This document shows positions 8,129 through 16,312 of a stretch of 35,628 bases of DNA, one piece after another. The stretch is from an uncultured Lachnospiraceae bacterium (GTDB lineage Bacteria; Bacillota; Clostridia; Lachnospirales; Lachnospiraceae), in the NCBI GenBank assembly GCA_905235465.1, contig CAJOLP010000004.1, forward strand, positions 1 to 35,628, read 5' to 3'. The notes under the pieces were generated by a model. The model saw nothing but the letters and a program-made list of their open reading frames with translations. It did not search any database and was not told the origin of the DNA. Made by a program: the position numbers and the translations under genes. Numbering within the stretch: the first letter of the stretch is position 1; the number at the start of each line of letters is the position of its first letter.

Positions 8129-10078
8129 ATGAAGAAAGGAAAAGAGCAATTTCCGCATTTGTTTGAACCTCTTCAGATCAAGAGCCTGTATCTGAAGAAC
8201 CGTTTTATCGAAGCGCCGATGGGGACCTTTTCGGAGGAAGTCAACGGCTATCCCAGTTATCAGCAGATTGAATATTACAGGACCCGCGCCAGGGGCGGCT
8301 TCTCGCTGATCATTCCCGAGGCGCAGTTCGTCGTCAGCAAGACGGAAGCGTGGATCGCCCACCAGACCATCGTCGGGACGGCCGACCAGATGCACGGCTG
8401 GCTCGCCATTTCCGAGGCGGTCCACTCCGAGGGCGCCAAGATCATGTGGGAGCTGGGGTGCGGCCTGGGCCGCGAGGCACCGGTCTTTGTCGGAAACGGA
8501 ACGTCTTCAGCTTCCGAGAACCCGCTCTTTTACAATCCGTCCGTGAAGGCGCACGCCCTGACGACCGACGAGGTCCACGAGATCGTGGAGGGATACCGCA
8601 CGGCGGCGAAACACGTCCTGATGGCAGGCGGCGACGCCATTGAGATCCACGCCCACTACGGCTATATGCTGGATCAGTTCATGACGCCCATCTGGAACCA
8701 CAGAACGGATGAGTACGGCGGATCCTTTGAGAACCGCATGCGCCTGGTCAAGGAGGCCTATGAGGTGACCCGCGAGGTGGTCGGCCCCGACTTCCCGATC
8801 TTCATCCGCATGGCTGCGTACCACGATTTCGAGGGCGGACGCACCATGGAGGAGAGCAAGGAGATCATCAAATATCTGGACGCCATTGGCTTTGACGCGT
8901 TTGATATCGACCTGGGCTGCTATGACAGCGGCAGGTGGCTGACTCCGTCGATCTACACCGGCGAGGCTTCGATGCTGCACGCGGCGGCGGAGATCCGGAC
9001 CATTACCGACAAGCCGATCTTCAACGCCGGCATGCATACGCCCGAATCTGCCGAGCAGGCCATCGCGGACGGCAAGATCACGGCGGCTATGTTCGGAAGA
9101 GCCTCCATCGCGGATCCCGAGATCCCCAACAAGATCTGGGCGGGCGCCAGAGAGGATATCCGTCCCTGTCTTGCCTGCAACACGTACTGCAGCGGCCATC
9201 TGGTCGTCAATAAGCCCATCTCCTGCGCGGTCAACGCGGAGGCGAACTATGAGTTTGAGTACAAGATCAAAAAGACTGAGAACCCGCAGAAAGTCGTCGT
9301 CATCGGCGGCGGCCCCGGCGGCATGGAGGCGGCCAGAGTCGCGGCCCTGGAAGGCCACGCGGTGACGCTTTACGAGAAGAGCGGCGAGCTTGGCGGTACT
9401 TTGATCGCCGCGGCGAAGCCCTGCTTCAAGGAGAGGCTCCGTCTTTTCACCGCCTGGCAGAAGCGCCAGCTGGAGAAGCTCCCCGTCAGCATCGTGTACA
9501 ACAAAGAGATCACGGCTGAATCCAAGGAGCTGGAGGAAGCGGACCGGATCATCATCGCCATCGGCGCGGTCCCGGCCAAGATCCCGATCAAGGGCATGGA
9601 CGGCAGCAACGTGGTCAATGTCATCGATTATCATCTGCACAACGAGAAGCTCCACGGGGACAAGATCCTTGTGGCAGGCGGCGGCGCCAGCGGCTGCGAC
9701 TGCGCGCTGGAGCTGGCGATGCAGGGCAAGGACGTCACCATCGTGGAGATGATGGACGATGTCGTCAAGGCGATGGTCTCCTACACGCGTGTCCCGCTTC
9801 TGTATGAGCTGGACAAATATAATGTAAAGATCCTCACCAATACCAAGATCGTGGAGATCAAGGAAGACGGCGTGCTGGCGGAAGTGGACGGTAAGCAGGA
9901 GTTCCTGCCCGCGGATATGGTTGTCGACGCGTTCGGCATGCGGGCGAAGAGGGACGAGGCGAACGCCATTTTCCAAAAGTACGGACACAACGCCGCCATC
10001 ATCGGCGACTGCGACCACGCGGCGCAGATCGGCGAAGCGGTCCGCGGCGGATACTTCGCGGCGTTTGCCATTCACTGA
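8129..10078 (+). CDS. NADH:flavin oxidoreductase / 2-enoate reductase family (BaiCD/FldZ-type, FMN + 4Fe-4S + FAD/NAD(P))
   Basis: N-terminal Old Yellow Enzyme barrel (IEIHAHYGYMLDQFMTPIWNHRTDEYGGSFENRMR), Cys cluster C-x2-C-x3-C-x11-C (CLACNTYCSGHLVVNKPISC), C-terminal VVVIGGGPGGMEAARVAALEGHAVTLYEK dinucleotide fold. Confidence 0.92.
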   Translation: MKKGKEQFPHLFEPLQIKSLYLKNRFIEAPMGTFSEEVNGYPSYQQIEYYRTRARGGFSLIIPEAQFVVSKTEAWIAHQTIVGTADQMHGWLAISEAVHSEGAKIMWELGCGLGREAPVFVGNGTSSASENPLFYNPSVKAHALTTDEVHEIVEGYRTAAKHVLMAGGDAIEIHAHYGYMLDQFMTPIWNHRTDEYGGSFENRMRLVKEAYEVTREVVGPDFPIFIRMAAYHDFEGGRTMEESKEIIKYLDAIGFDAFDIDLGCYDSGRWLTPSIYTGEASMLHAAAEIRTITDKPIFNAGMHTPESAEQAIADGKITAAMFGRASIADPEIPNKIWAGAREDIRPCLACNTYCSGHLVVNKPISCAVNAEANYEFEYKIKKTENPQKVVVIGGGPGGMEAARVAALEGHAVTLYEKSGELGGTLIAAAKPCFKERLRLFTAWQKRQLEKLPVSIVYNKEITAESKELEEADRIIIAIGAVPAKIPIKGMDGSNVVNVIDYHLHNEKLHGDKILVAGGGASGCDCALELAMQGKDVTIVEMMDDVVKAMVSYTRVPLLYELDKYNVKILTNTKIVEIKEDGVLAEVDGKQEFLPADMVVDAFGMRAKRDEANAIFQKYGHNAAIIGDCDHAAQIGEAVRGGYFAAFAIH

Positions 10079-10106
10079 GTATGTAGGTATCCTCCTTTTC
10101 AAGAAG

Positions 10107-10140
10107 AAAGCAGCCGCCGGATTCTTCCGGCGGCTGCTTT
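10107..10140. terminator. Strong hairpin between convergent genes (probable terminator)
   Basis: Perfect 14-bp stem AAAGCAGCCGCCGG-ATTCTT-CCGGCGGCTGCTTT; short T run only. Confidence 0.8.
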
Positions 10141-10235
10141 CGTCTGTCTGCTGTCCGCGGCAGCTTATGGCCGCGGGTCATATCAAAGTCATATCGACAT
10201 CGTATCGACGGATGCGGATGCATGGGAGACGGCGC

Positions 10236-11099
10236 TCAAGCCAGGCCGCACAGCTTCTCGCTGGACTGCCAGAGCTCCCTGGCATTGTCCTCATTGTAGG
10301 AGAGGGGCGAACTCTTGATCGCGTAAATGCTCCGGTCATAATAATTGCCGGAGGTCGTCGCCAGGCTGTCGTTTGTGACAAGCTCCGCATAGGCGTCGGA
10401 GGACTTTTCAAGATCCCCGACGCGGTCCGGCATCGTGATCTTGGCCATGGCCGCGCCCGCCTTGCCCACCGGCGCGAAATTGGTCAGCATCATGCCCGGA
10501 TTGAAGGCGTTCACGGTGACGCTGCTTCCCTCTTCCTTAAGCCGTTTGCCCAGCTCATAGGCAAAGTACAGGTTGCAGAGCTTGGAATAGGAATAGCGAA
10601 GGCGCGACTCCCTGTCCTCCTGAGAGGGATGTGCCAGCGCTTCGGTCCCTCTCCACTCCATCTTGCCCATGGGCGAGTCGTGCATATCGCTGCTGGTGAC
10701 GAAGATCTTTCCGTGATCATCCATATAGGGGAGAAGGAGGTTCGCCAAGAGGAAGTGCCCCAGGTGATTGGTCTGGAAAACGATCTCGAAGCCGTCCTTA
10801 GTCATGCCTGTGTGCATGCCGTTGATTCCGGCGTTGAGCAAAAGGGCGTAGATCCCGCCGATTTCCGCGTCCGCGTAGGCCTTCGCGAATTGGCGGACGG
10901 AGTCAAGAGAAGCCGTGTCCAGCGTCATGCTCATGATGTTCTCGTTTCCTGTCTCTTCCTGTATGGCAAGGACGGCCGCCTGTGCCTTTTCGGGATTCCG
11001 GCAGGCGAGGATCAGCCTGTAATCCTTGTTCTTCGCGATTTTCTTTGCGGTCTCAAAACCAAGACCTGAATTTCCACCGGTAATGATCACTGTGCGCAT
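10236..11099 (-). CDS. Short-chain dehydrogenase/reductase (SDR, protochlorophyllide reductase/retinol dehydrogenase-like)
   Basis: TGGNSGLGFETAKKIA Rossmann motif, NAGING, YSYSKLCNLYFAYELGKRL (YxxxK-type active site); RBS GGGAGG upstream. Confidence 0.9.
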   Translation of the reverse strand: MRTVIITGGNSGLGFETAKKIAKNKDYRLILACRNPEKAQAAVLAIQEETGNENIMSMTLDTASLDSVRQFAKAYADAEIGGIYALLLNAGINGMHTGMTKDGFEIVFQTNHLGHFLLANLLLPYMDDHGKIFVTSSDMHDSPMGKMEWRGTEALAHPSQEDRESRLRYSYSKLCNLYFAYELGKRLKEEGSSVTVNAFNPGMMLTNFAPVGKAGAAMAKITMPDRVGDLEKSSDAYAELVTNDSLATTSGNYYDRSIYAIKSSPLSYNEDNARELWQSSEKLCGLA

Positions 11100-11168
11100 G
11101 GTATTCCTCCCATTCTTCCTTTTTAATATGTATTACTCTGTGATGATGCGGGCCGCCCTGTGATGATG

Positions 11169-11612
11169 TCACAGCGTCTCTGTGTCAAAGAGAAGCGTGA
11201 CGGGGCCCTCATTGACCGACGCCACTTCCATGTAGGCGCCGAACTCGCCGCACTCCACATGAAAGCCTCTGGCGGCGCACTCGGCCTTGAATTTTTCGTA
11301 GAGCGGGATCGCGGTCTCGGGACGCGCCGCGCCGGTAAATCCAGGCCTGCGGCTCTTAAGATTGGCGTACAGGGTGAACTGCGAGACGACCAGAATGGAT
11401 CCGCCAATGGTCGCCAGATTGAGATTCATCTTGCCGTTTTCGTCCTCAAAGACGCGGCATCCGCAGACCTTGTCCGCAAGCCTTACGGCATCCGCTTCCG
11501 TATCCTGAGGCGCTATGCCTAAAAGGACAAGAAAACCCCTGCCGATCTGTCCTTTCACCTTCCCATCGATCGTCACCGACGCCTCGGACACGCATGTAAC
11601 TACTGCTCTCAT
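11169..11612 (-). CDS. dtd: D-aminoacyl-tRNA deacylase (Dtd)
   Basis: 147 aa, MRAVVTCVSEASVTIDGKVKGQIGRGFLVLLGI, VSQFTLYANLKSRRPGFTGAA and VNEGPVTLLFDT match Dtd signatures. Confidence 0.93.
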   Translation of the reverse strand: MRAVVTCVSEASVTIDGKVKGQIGRGFLVLLGIAPQDTEADAVRLADKVCGCRVFEDENGKMNLNLATIGGSILVVSQFTLYANLKSRRPGFTGAARPETAIPLYEKFKAECAARGFHVECGEFGAYMEVASVNEGPVTLLFDTETL

Positions 11613-11760
11613 AGACTGCTCCTGTTCTTAAAGCCGTTTTAGCGGCCGTTACCTCGTCTGCGCTCTGCGCTCTGCGCGGGCAGCGGCAAAACGGCAGATA
11701 CCTTGAAAGGAAATATACCACGGGAACCCCGAACCCGCAATACGAAACAGGGGTCAATGT

Positions 11761-11790
11761 TTGACAAAATACGGCGCATAGTTTTAAAAT
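11761..11790 (+). promoter_or_regulatory. Sigma-A-type promoter upstream of DUF308 gene
   Basis: TTGACA - 18 bp - TAAAAT. Confidence 0.65.
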
Positions 11791-11885
11791 GTTTAAGTTG
11801 GTATAAGGGGGACCGAAAGAATCGGCGGCCAACAAACGGAAACAATGCAGTTTTTGATAGTTTTGAAAGGAAGAGGGAATTAAAA

Positions 11886-12566
11886 ATGAGTACGTTCGGA
11901 AAGATTCTGACCATCATTTTTGGAATCTACATGATGGTCTGCGGACTGTTTTGCATGTTTAATCCGGCGCTTACCTATTCCATGGTTGGATTTCTGGTAG
12001 GCTTCACCATGCTCTTTGACGCGTTCTCCCGCTTTTTTGTCTGGATCGCGGAGAAAGATTACGGTTTTAGTGACACCTGGATGCTTATCAGTGCCATCAT
12101 TTCAGGAATACTCGGCGTTCTGGTCCTTGGGAGCGATGCGCTTCAGATCGGCGTGGAATACTTTATCGTTTACTATGTCGCGATCTGGCTTGTCGTGACC
12201 GGTGTCATCATCGTGGTCCGCTCATTCCAGCTCCGCAATCTTCTCAAGCAGATGAGCACGCTGGATCTGACAAAATACTGGCTTCTGCCGCTGATCGTCG
12301 GCATCCTGATGGCCGTCTTCGGAGCCGTGAGCGTGGCGCATCCCGATGTGATGAGCCAGACGCTCGGCGTCATGATCGGACTTGGCGTGTTCATCAACGG
12401 CGTCAACATGATCGTGCTGGCGACGACAGCTTTCGCGGTGGATTCCAGGCTCAAAGAGATCCAGAACCAGTTGGAAGACCTGGAGCGGGCTGCTATAGAC
12501 CAGCAGCAGAAGCAGCAGCAGAATCAGCAGCAGGATAAGCAGCAGGATAAGCAGCAGAACAGCTGA
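11886..12566 (+). CDS. DUF308/HdeD-like multi-pass membrane protein with Gln-rich C-terminal tail
   Basis: Repeated hydrophobic hairpins with LVGFTMLFDAFSRF / MIGLGVFINGVNMI typical of HdeD/DUF308; tail QQQKQQQNQQQDKQQDKQQNS; RBS AGGAAGAGGG before ATG 11886 (ORF open from 11703). Confidence 0.75.
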   Translation: MSTFGKILTIIFGIYMMVCGLFCMFNPALTYSMVGFLVGFTMLFDAFSRFFVWIAEKDYGFSDTWMLISAIISGILGVLVLGSDALQIGVEYFIVYYVAIWLVVTGVIIVVRSFQLRNLLKQMSTLDLTKYWLLPLIVGILMAVFGAVSVAHPDVMSQTLGVMIGLGVFINGVNMIVLATTAFAVDSRLKEIQNQLEDLERAAIDQQQKQQQNQQQDKQQDKQQNS

Positions 12567-12597
12567 TTCAAAAAGTAAAAGGTAATCGGTATTATAC

Positions 12598-12647
12598 AAA
12601 ACGGACGGGGGGAAACGCGGTCGCGCGGCATCCCTGTCCGTTTTTTT
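12598..12647 (+). terminator. Rho-independent terminator after DUF308 gene
   Basis: AAACGGACGGGG ... CCCTGTCCGTTTTTTT imperfect stem with T tract. Confidence 0.75.
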
Positions 12648-12747
12648 GCTGTTTTTATGGCAATTACTGGACATATCCGCGGAATATGAGAAAATAATGA
12701 GGATAACCGGCCCAAAGTCATTACCGGACGAGACAGCGAGGAAAAAC

Positions 12748-14217
12748 ATGATTCTTTATGTTGTTGCGACTATATTTGCGATCTGTATTTTGGCCGGCGC
12801 GGCAGCCGTCATCCACACGCTCCTGACCCCGGCAAAGCACTCGGACTATAAGCCGGCGCCGGATCCGGAGCGCGCGTCCGCCTACGCGCGGAAGTTGTCC
12901 GCGATGGTGCGCGTGGATACGACTTCGTATCCCTTTGGCCCGGAGCACCCTTTTGAGGAGCAGCAGGCGAGGTTTGCGCAGTACCACGAGGTGCTCAGGG
13001 ACCTTTTCCCGCTGGTGCACCGCCATCTGGAGAGGTTTGACGCGGATGGAAGTCTTCTGTACCACTGGAAGGGGAAGTCCGACCGGTATCCGATCGTGCT
13101 CATGGGGCATCAGGATGTGGTGCCCGTGGAGGGCGAATGGTCAAAGCCCCCGTTTTCGGGGCAGATCGAGGACGGCAAGGTGTGGGGACGCGGATCGGTG
13201 GACACCAAGTGCTCCTGCATGGCGTTTTTCCAGGCGGTGGAGGAACTTCTGGAGGAAGGGTTCGTGCCGCCACAGGACGTGTGGCTCTCCACCTCCTGCA
13301 CGGAGGAGTGGGGAGGACCCGGATGCCCGGCCCTGGTCTCAGAGCTGGAGCGGCGGGGCGTAAAGCCCTGGCTCGTATGTGATGAGGGCGGCGGTATTTA
13401 TACGGATCCGATGTTCGGCATCAAGGGAAATTTTGCCATGATCGGCGTGTCGGAAAAGGGGAGGGCAAATGTGCGCTTTACCGCCCGCGGCAAGGGCGGG
13501 CACGCGAGCACCCCGCAAAAGGGCACCCCCATCGCGCGGCTGGCCGGCTTCGTCACAGAGATAGACAGGCACAGCCCGTTTAAGAGCAGTATGGATCCCG
13601 AGACGAGGGCGATGCTGGAGACACTGGCGCCGGCGGCCTCCTTCCCGATCCGGACGGTCCTGGGGAATCTGTGGCTCTTCAAAAAGCCCATCGAGTGGTT
13701 TACACCCGCCATCAACGGGCAGGCGGCCGCTATGCTGGAGACGACGATCACATTTACCATGGCGTCCGGCTCGAACGCGTGCAACGTGATGCCCCGGGAG
13801 GCGTCTGTGGGCGCCAACATGAGGTTTATCCACCATCAGGACATGGAAGAGAGCATGGCCATTATCAGCAGGATCGCCGCGAAGTATGATCTGGAGACGG
13901 AAGTCCTGCAGGGAACCCCCTGCACGGCGACGCTGGATATAGAGGGAGAGGCATACAAGTTTCTGGAGCGGACCGTGGAAAAGACCTTCCCCGGCTGCAT
14001 CAGCAGCCCGTATGTGCTGACCGCCGCGACGGACGCGACTTTTTATGAGAGGATCTGTGACAACGTGATCCGCTTCGCGCCGATCGTTTACGGGCAGGAG
14101 GAGAAGAGAGGCATCCACGGCGTGGACGAGGCGCTGCGGTACGACTGCCTGCCCGGCGCGGTGGACTTCTTTAAAAATATGATTCGGGATAATCATGGGG
14201 AAAGGACGGATGTTTGA
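12748..14217 (+). CDS. M20 family metallopeptidase (carboxypeptidase S-like), N-terminal membrane anchor
   Basis: MGHQDVVPVEGEW, WGRGSVDTKCSCMAFFQAVEELL, CTEEWGGPG motifs of M20 peptidases; likely start ATG 12748 after GCGAGGA (ORF open from 12646). Confidence 0.88.
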   Translation: MILYVVATIFAICILAGAAAVIHTLLTPAKHSDYKPAPDPERASAYARKLSAMVRVDTTSYPFGPEHPFEEQQARFAQYHEVLRDLFPLVHRHLERFDADGSLLYHWKGKSDRYPIVLMGHQDVVPVEGEWSKPPFSGQIEDGKVWGRGSVDTKCSCMAFFQAVEELLEEGFVPPQDVWLSTSCTEEWGGPGCPALVSELERRGVKPWLVCDEGGGIYTDPMFGIKGNFAMIGVSEKGRANVRFTARGKGGHASTPQKGTPIARLAGFVTEIDRHSPFKSSMDPETRAMLETLAPAASFPIRTVLGNLWLFKKPIEWFTPAINGQAAAMLETTITFTMASGSNACNVMPREASVGANMRFIHHQDMEESMAIISRIAAKYDLETEVLQGTPCTATLDIEGEAYKFLERTVEKTFPGCISSPYVLTAATDATFYERICDNVIRFAPIVYGQEEKRGIHGVDEALRYDCLPGAVDFFKNMIRDNHGERTDV

Positions 14218-14843
14218 TGTTTAAGAAAAGAGCGGTGTTATCCGTGAGATTTAAGTCATTGTTGACGGCGGGGATCCTGGGGATCTCTGTGTTTTTGGCC
14301 CCTGCGGCGGGGATGCCCGCGCGGGCGGACTCCTACAGGGAATTTCCCTACGACACTTCTACGCCGTGGTCCAACGATGATGTGGACGAGATGCTCGATT
14401 ACGCCACGCAGTGGGCGGGGCGGATCTCCTACGCGTCGTCGCAAAACAATACGGACGACGAGGGGCGGCGCTTTGAGGAGCTCCATGACGGCGGCGCGAC
14501 GGACTGCAGCTGGTTTGTCTATCACGTACTTTTCCGCTACGGGCTTGTGGGGGACGAGTTCATACACTCCTATGAGTGGGGGAACGACCCGGGGTGTTAT
14601 CCGGGCGCGTACAATATCGGCTCCGACATCGATGACGCGTCTCCCGGCGACATCATCTGCACCGGAGAAGGGACAAAGCCCCAGAACAGTCATGTCATGA
14701 TCTATATAGGCGACGGGATGGTCGTGGAGTGCGCGGCCGGCTCGGGCGTCAAGATCTCGGGCGCGCCCGGTCATCCCAGGGAGATCGTCCATTTCGGATG
14801 CCTGCCGACGACAGATTCGGACAAGACAGTGGATACGGAATAA
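14217..14843 (+). CDS. Secreted NlpC/P60-like cell-wall hydrolase
   Basis: Signal peptide; ATDCSWFVYHVL (Cys active-site motif), SPGDIICTG, NSHVMIYIGDGMVVECA (His motif). ATG overlaps the TGA of the upstream gene (TGATG). Confidence 0.78.
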   Translation: MFKKRAVLSVRFKSLLTAGILGISVFLAPAAGMPARADSYREFPYDTSTPWSNDDVDEMLDYATQWAGRISYASSQNNTDDEGRRFEELHDGGATDCSWFVYHVLFRYGLVGDEFIHSYEWGNDPGCYPGAYNIGSDIDDASPGDIICTGEGTKPQNSHVMIYIGDGMVVECAAGSGVKISGAPGHPREIVHFGCLPTTDSDKTVDTE

Positions 14844-14861
14844 TAAAAAGGAGAGAAAACA

Positions 14862-16223
14862 GTGATCGATCGGGAAGCGGAGTCGCTTCGTTACAAATAC
14901 AGACACAACCGCGCGGGCTGGATCTGCGGCACGATTCTTGTGCTGGCAGCCCTGGCCGCCGGCATATATTTCGGGTGGTTTTACACAGGATGGGTCGGCA
15001 TTCCGCGGACGCAGTACCTGTATTTTGTGGACCGCGGAATTTTCCTCGAGAACACGTGGATCAGATCCGACGACGGGACCTATTATTACACGGACAGGAA
15101 CGCCAAGATGGCCAGGGGGATCTATGAGATCGACGGGCATTATTATCTGTTCTCTCAAGAGGACGGATCCCGGCAGACCGGCTGGGCGGACGCCGAAGAT
15201 GGCAGGATGCACTTCGGTGAGGGCGGCCGGGCGGACATCGGCTGGGCGCAGATCGATGGAAAAAACTACTATTTCTCCAAAGAGGGCGTCCTTGAGAGCG
15301 GCTGGATCACCGTGGACGGCAAGACCTACTATCTGTCCGCGGACGGGGAGCGCACCGACGGCTGGAAGGAGATAGACGGGAAAAAGTACTATTTTGGCCG
15401 GGACGGCGTGATGCGCACCGGCTGGGCCGAGGCGGACGGCAACCGGTATCTCTTCTCGGAAGACGGGGAGATGCGCGTGGGCGATCAGACGGTGGACGGA
15501 AAGCTCTATCACCTGAAGGAAGATGGGTCGATGCTCACCGGATGGTATGAGACCGACGGCGGAAAGCGCTACCACGATGACACCGGCGCGGCCAAAAAGG
15601 GCTGGGCAGAGATCGACGGGGAGACCTATTTTTTTGACGACAGTTATTTGATGCGGACCGGCGAGGTGGAGGTCGACGGCCACGCCTTCTATCTGGAAGA
15701 GGACGGAACGGTCGCTCCCGGCTGGCACGAATCCGAGGACGGGGACTTTTATGTGTGCAGGGACGGCTTTGTCCTGGATACGGAGGCGGAGACCGGCACC
15801 TTCGGGCGCCTTGTGATAAGGGACTGCGATATTGACGTTGCGGTCTACACAGCGTCGGAGCGGGTCGACTATCAGGACATCGTGGACCGGGAGGACAGCG
15901 CGCTGGCGGTCAGAGAGCGAAGGGACGTGGAGTACGCCGTCGCGGACCGCCGCAGCCAGGGCTTTGTCTTGGACAACGCCAAAGAGGGGAGCCCCGCGTA
16001 TCTGATCCGGCAGAACGGCGATATTGAGGAGTACGTCTGCACCCGGGCGCTGATCGGCACGAACAGCGATGATGATGTGACCGACGAGGAGGGCGTATCC
16101 ATCTGGCGGCAGAATGAGGGCGGCTTTGTGACATACGCGAGCGCCGGTCAGGAGGATAAAGAGAAGGTGTGGATCGCCTTCTGGGACCCCTATCCGGAGG
16201 AGGATTCCGAAGAGGATTCCTGA
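14862..16223 (+). CDS. Membrane-anchored protein with cell-wall-binding (choline-binding-like) repeats and C-terminal possible degenerate sortase-like domain
   Basis: N-terminal TM (GWICGTILVLAALAAGIYFGWF); repeats of GWxxxDGxxYYFxxDG type; C-terminal ~130 aa IDVAVYTASERVDYQDIVDREDSALAVRERRDVEYAVADRRSQGF...YVCTRALIGTNSDDDVTDEEG...FVTYASAG. Confidence 0.8.
   Translation: MIDREAESLRYKYRHNRAGWICGTILVLAALAAGIYFGWFYTGWVGIPRTQYLYFVDRGIFLENTWIRSDDGTYYYTDRNAKMARGIYEIDGHYYLFSQEDGSRQTGWADAEDGRMHFGEGGRADIGWAQIDGKNYYFSKEGVLESGWITVDGKTYYLSADGERTDGWKEIDGKKYYFGRDGVMRTGWAEADGNRYLFSEDGEMRVGDQTVDGKLYHLKEDGSMLTGWYETDGGKRYHDDTGAAKKGWAEIDGETYFFDDSYLMRTGEVEVDGHAFYLEEDGTVAPGWHESEDGDFYVCRDGFVLDTEAETGTFGRLVIRDCDIDVAVYTASERVDYQDIVDREDSALAVRERRDVEYAVADRRSQGFVLDNAKEGSPAYLIRQNGDIEEYVCTRALIGTNSDDDVTDEEGVSIWRQNEGGFVTYASAGQEDKEKVWIAFWDPYPEEDSEEDS
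15060..15780 (+). repeat. Tandem cell-wall-binding repeat region (coding)
   Basis: Approx. 20-aa repeats such as TGWADAEDGRMHFGEGGRADIGWAQIDGKNYYFSKEGVLESGWITVDGKTYYLSADGERTDGWKEIDGKKYYFGRDG. Confidence 0.85.
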
Positions 16224-16312
16224 GGGGATGCCAGGCAAAATTATGGTATACTTTTTTATGGCAGAAACTTGTACCGGGGACCGCATCCGAAGGCGGAAGA
16301 ATGGAGTGAGGT

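Noticed and set aside
8507-10102. 531-aa minus-strand ORF antisense to the enoate-reductase-like gene
   Set aside because: Shadow ORF; the plus-strand protein has complete family motifs.
9921-11069. 382-aa plus-strand ORF across the end of the flavoenzyme and antisense to the SDR
   Set aside because: Spans a strong terminator hairpin and lies antisense to a well-supported SDR.
14256-16286. 676-aa minus-strand ORF antisense to the NlpC/P60 and repeat-protein genes
   Set aside because: Composition and lack of recognisable domains indicate an open antisense frame from GC-rich codon bias; the plus-strand genes have clear motifs and RBSs.
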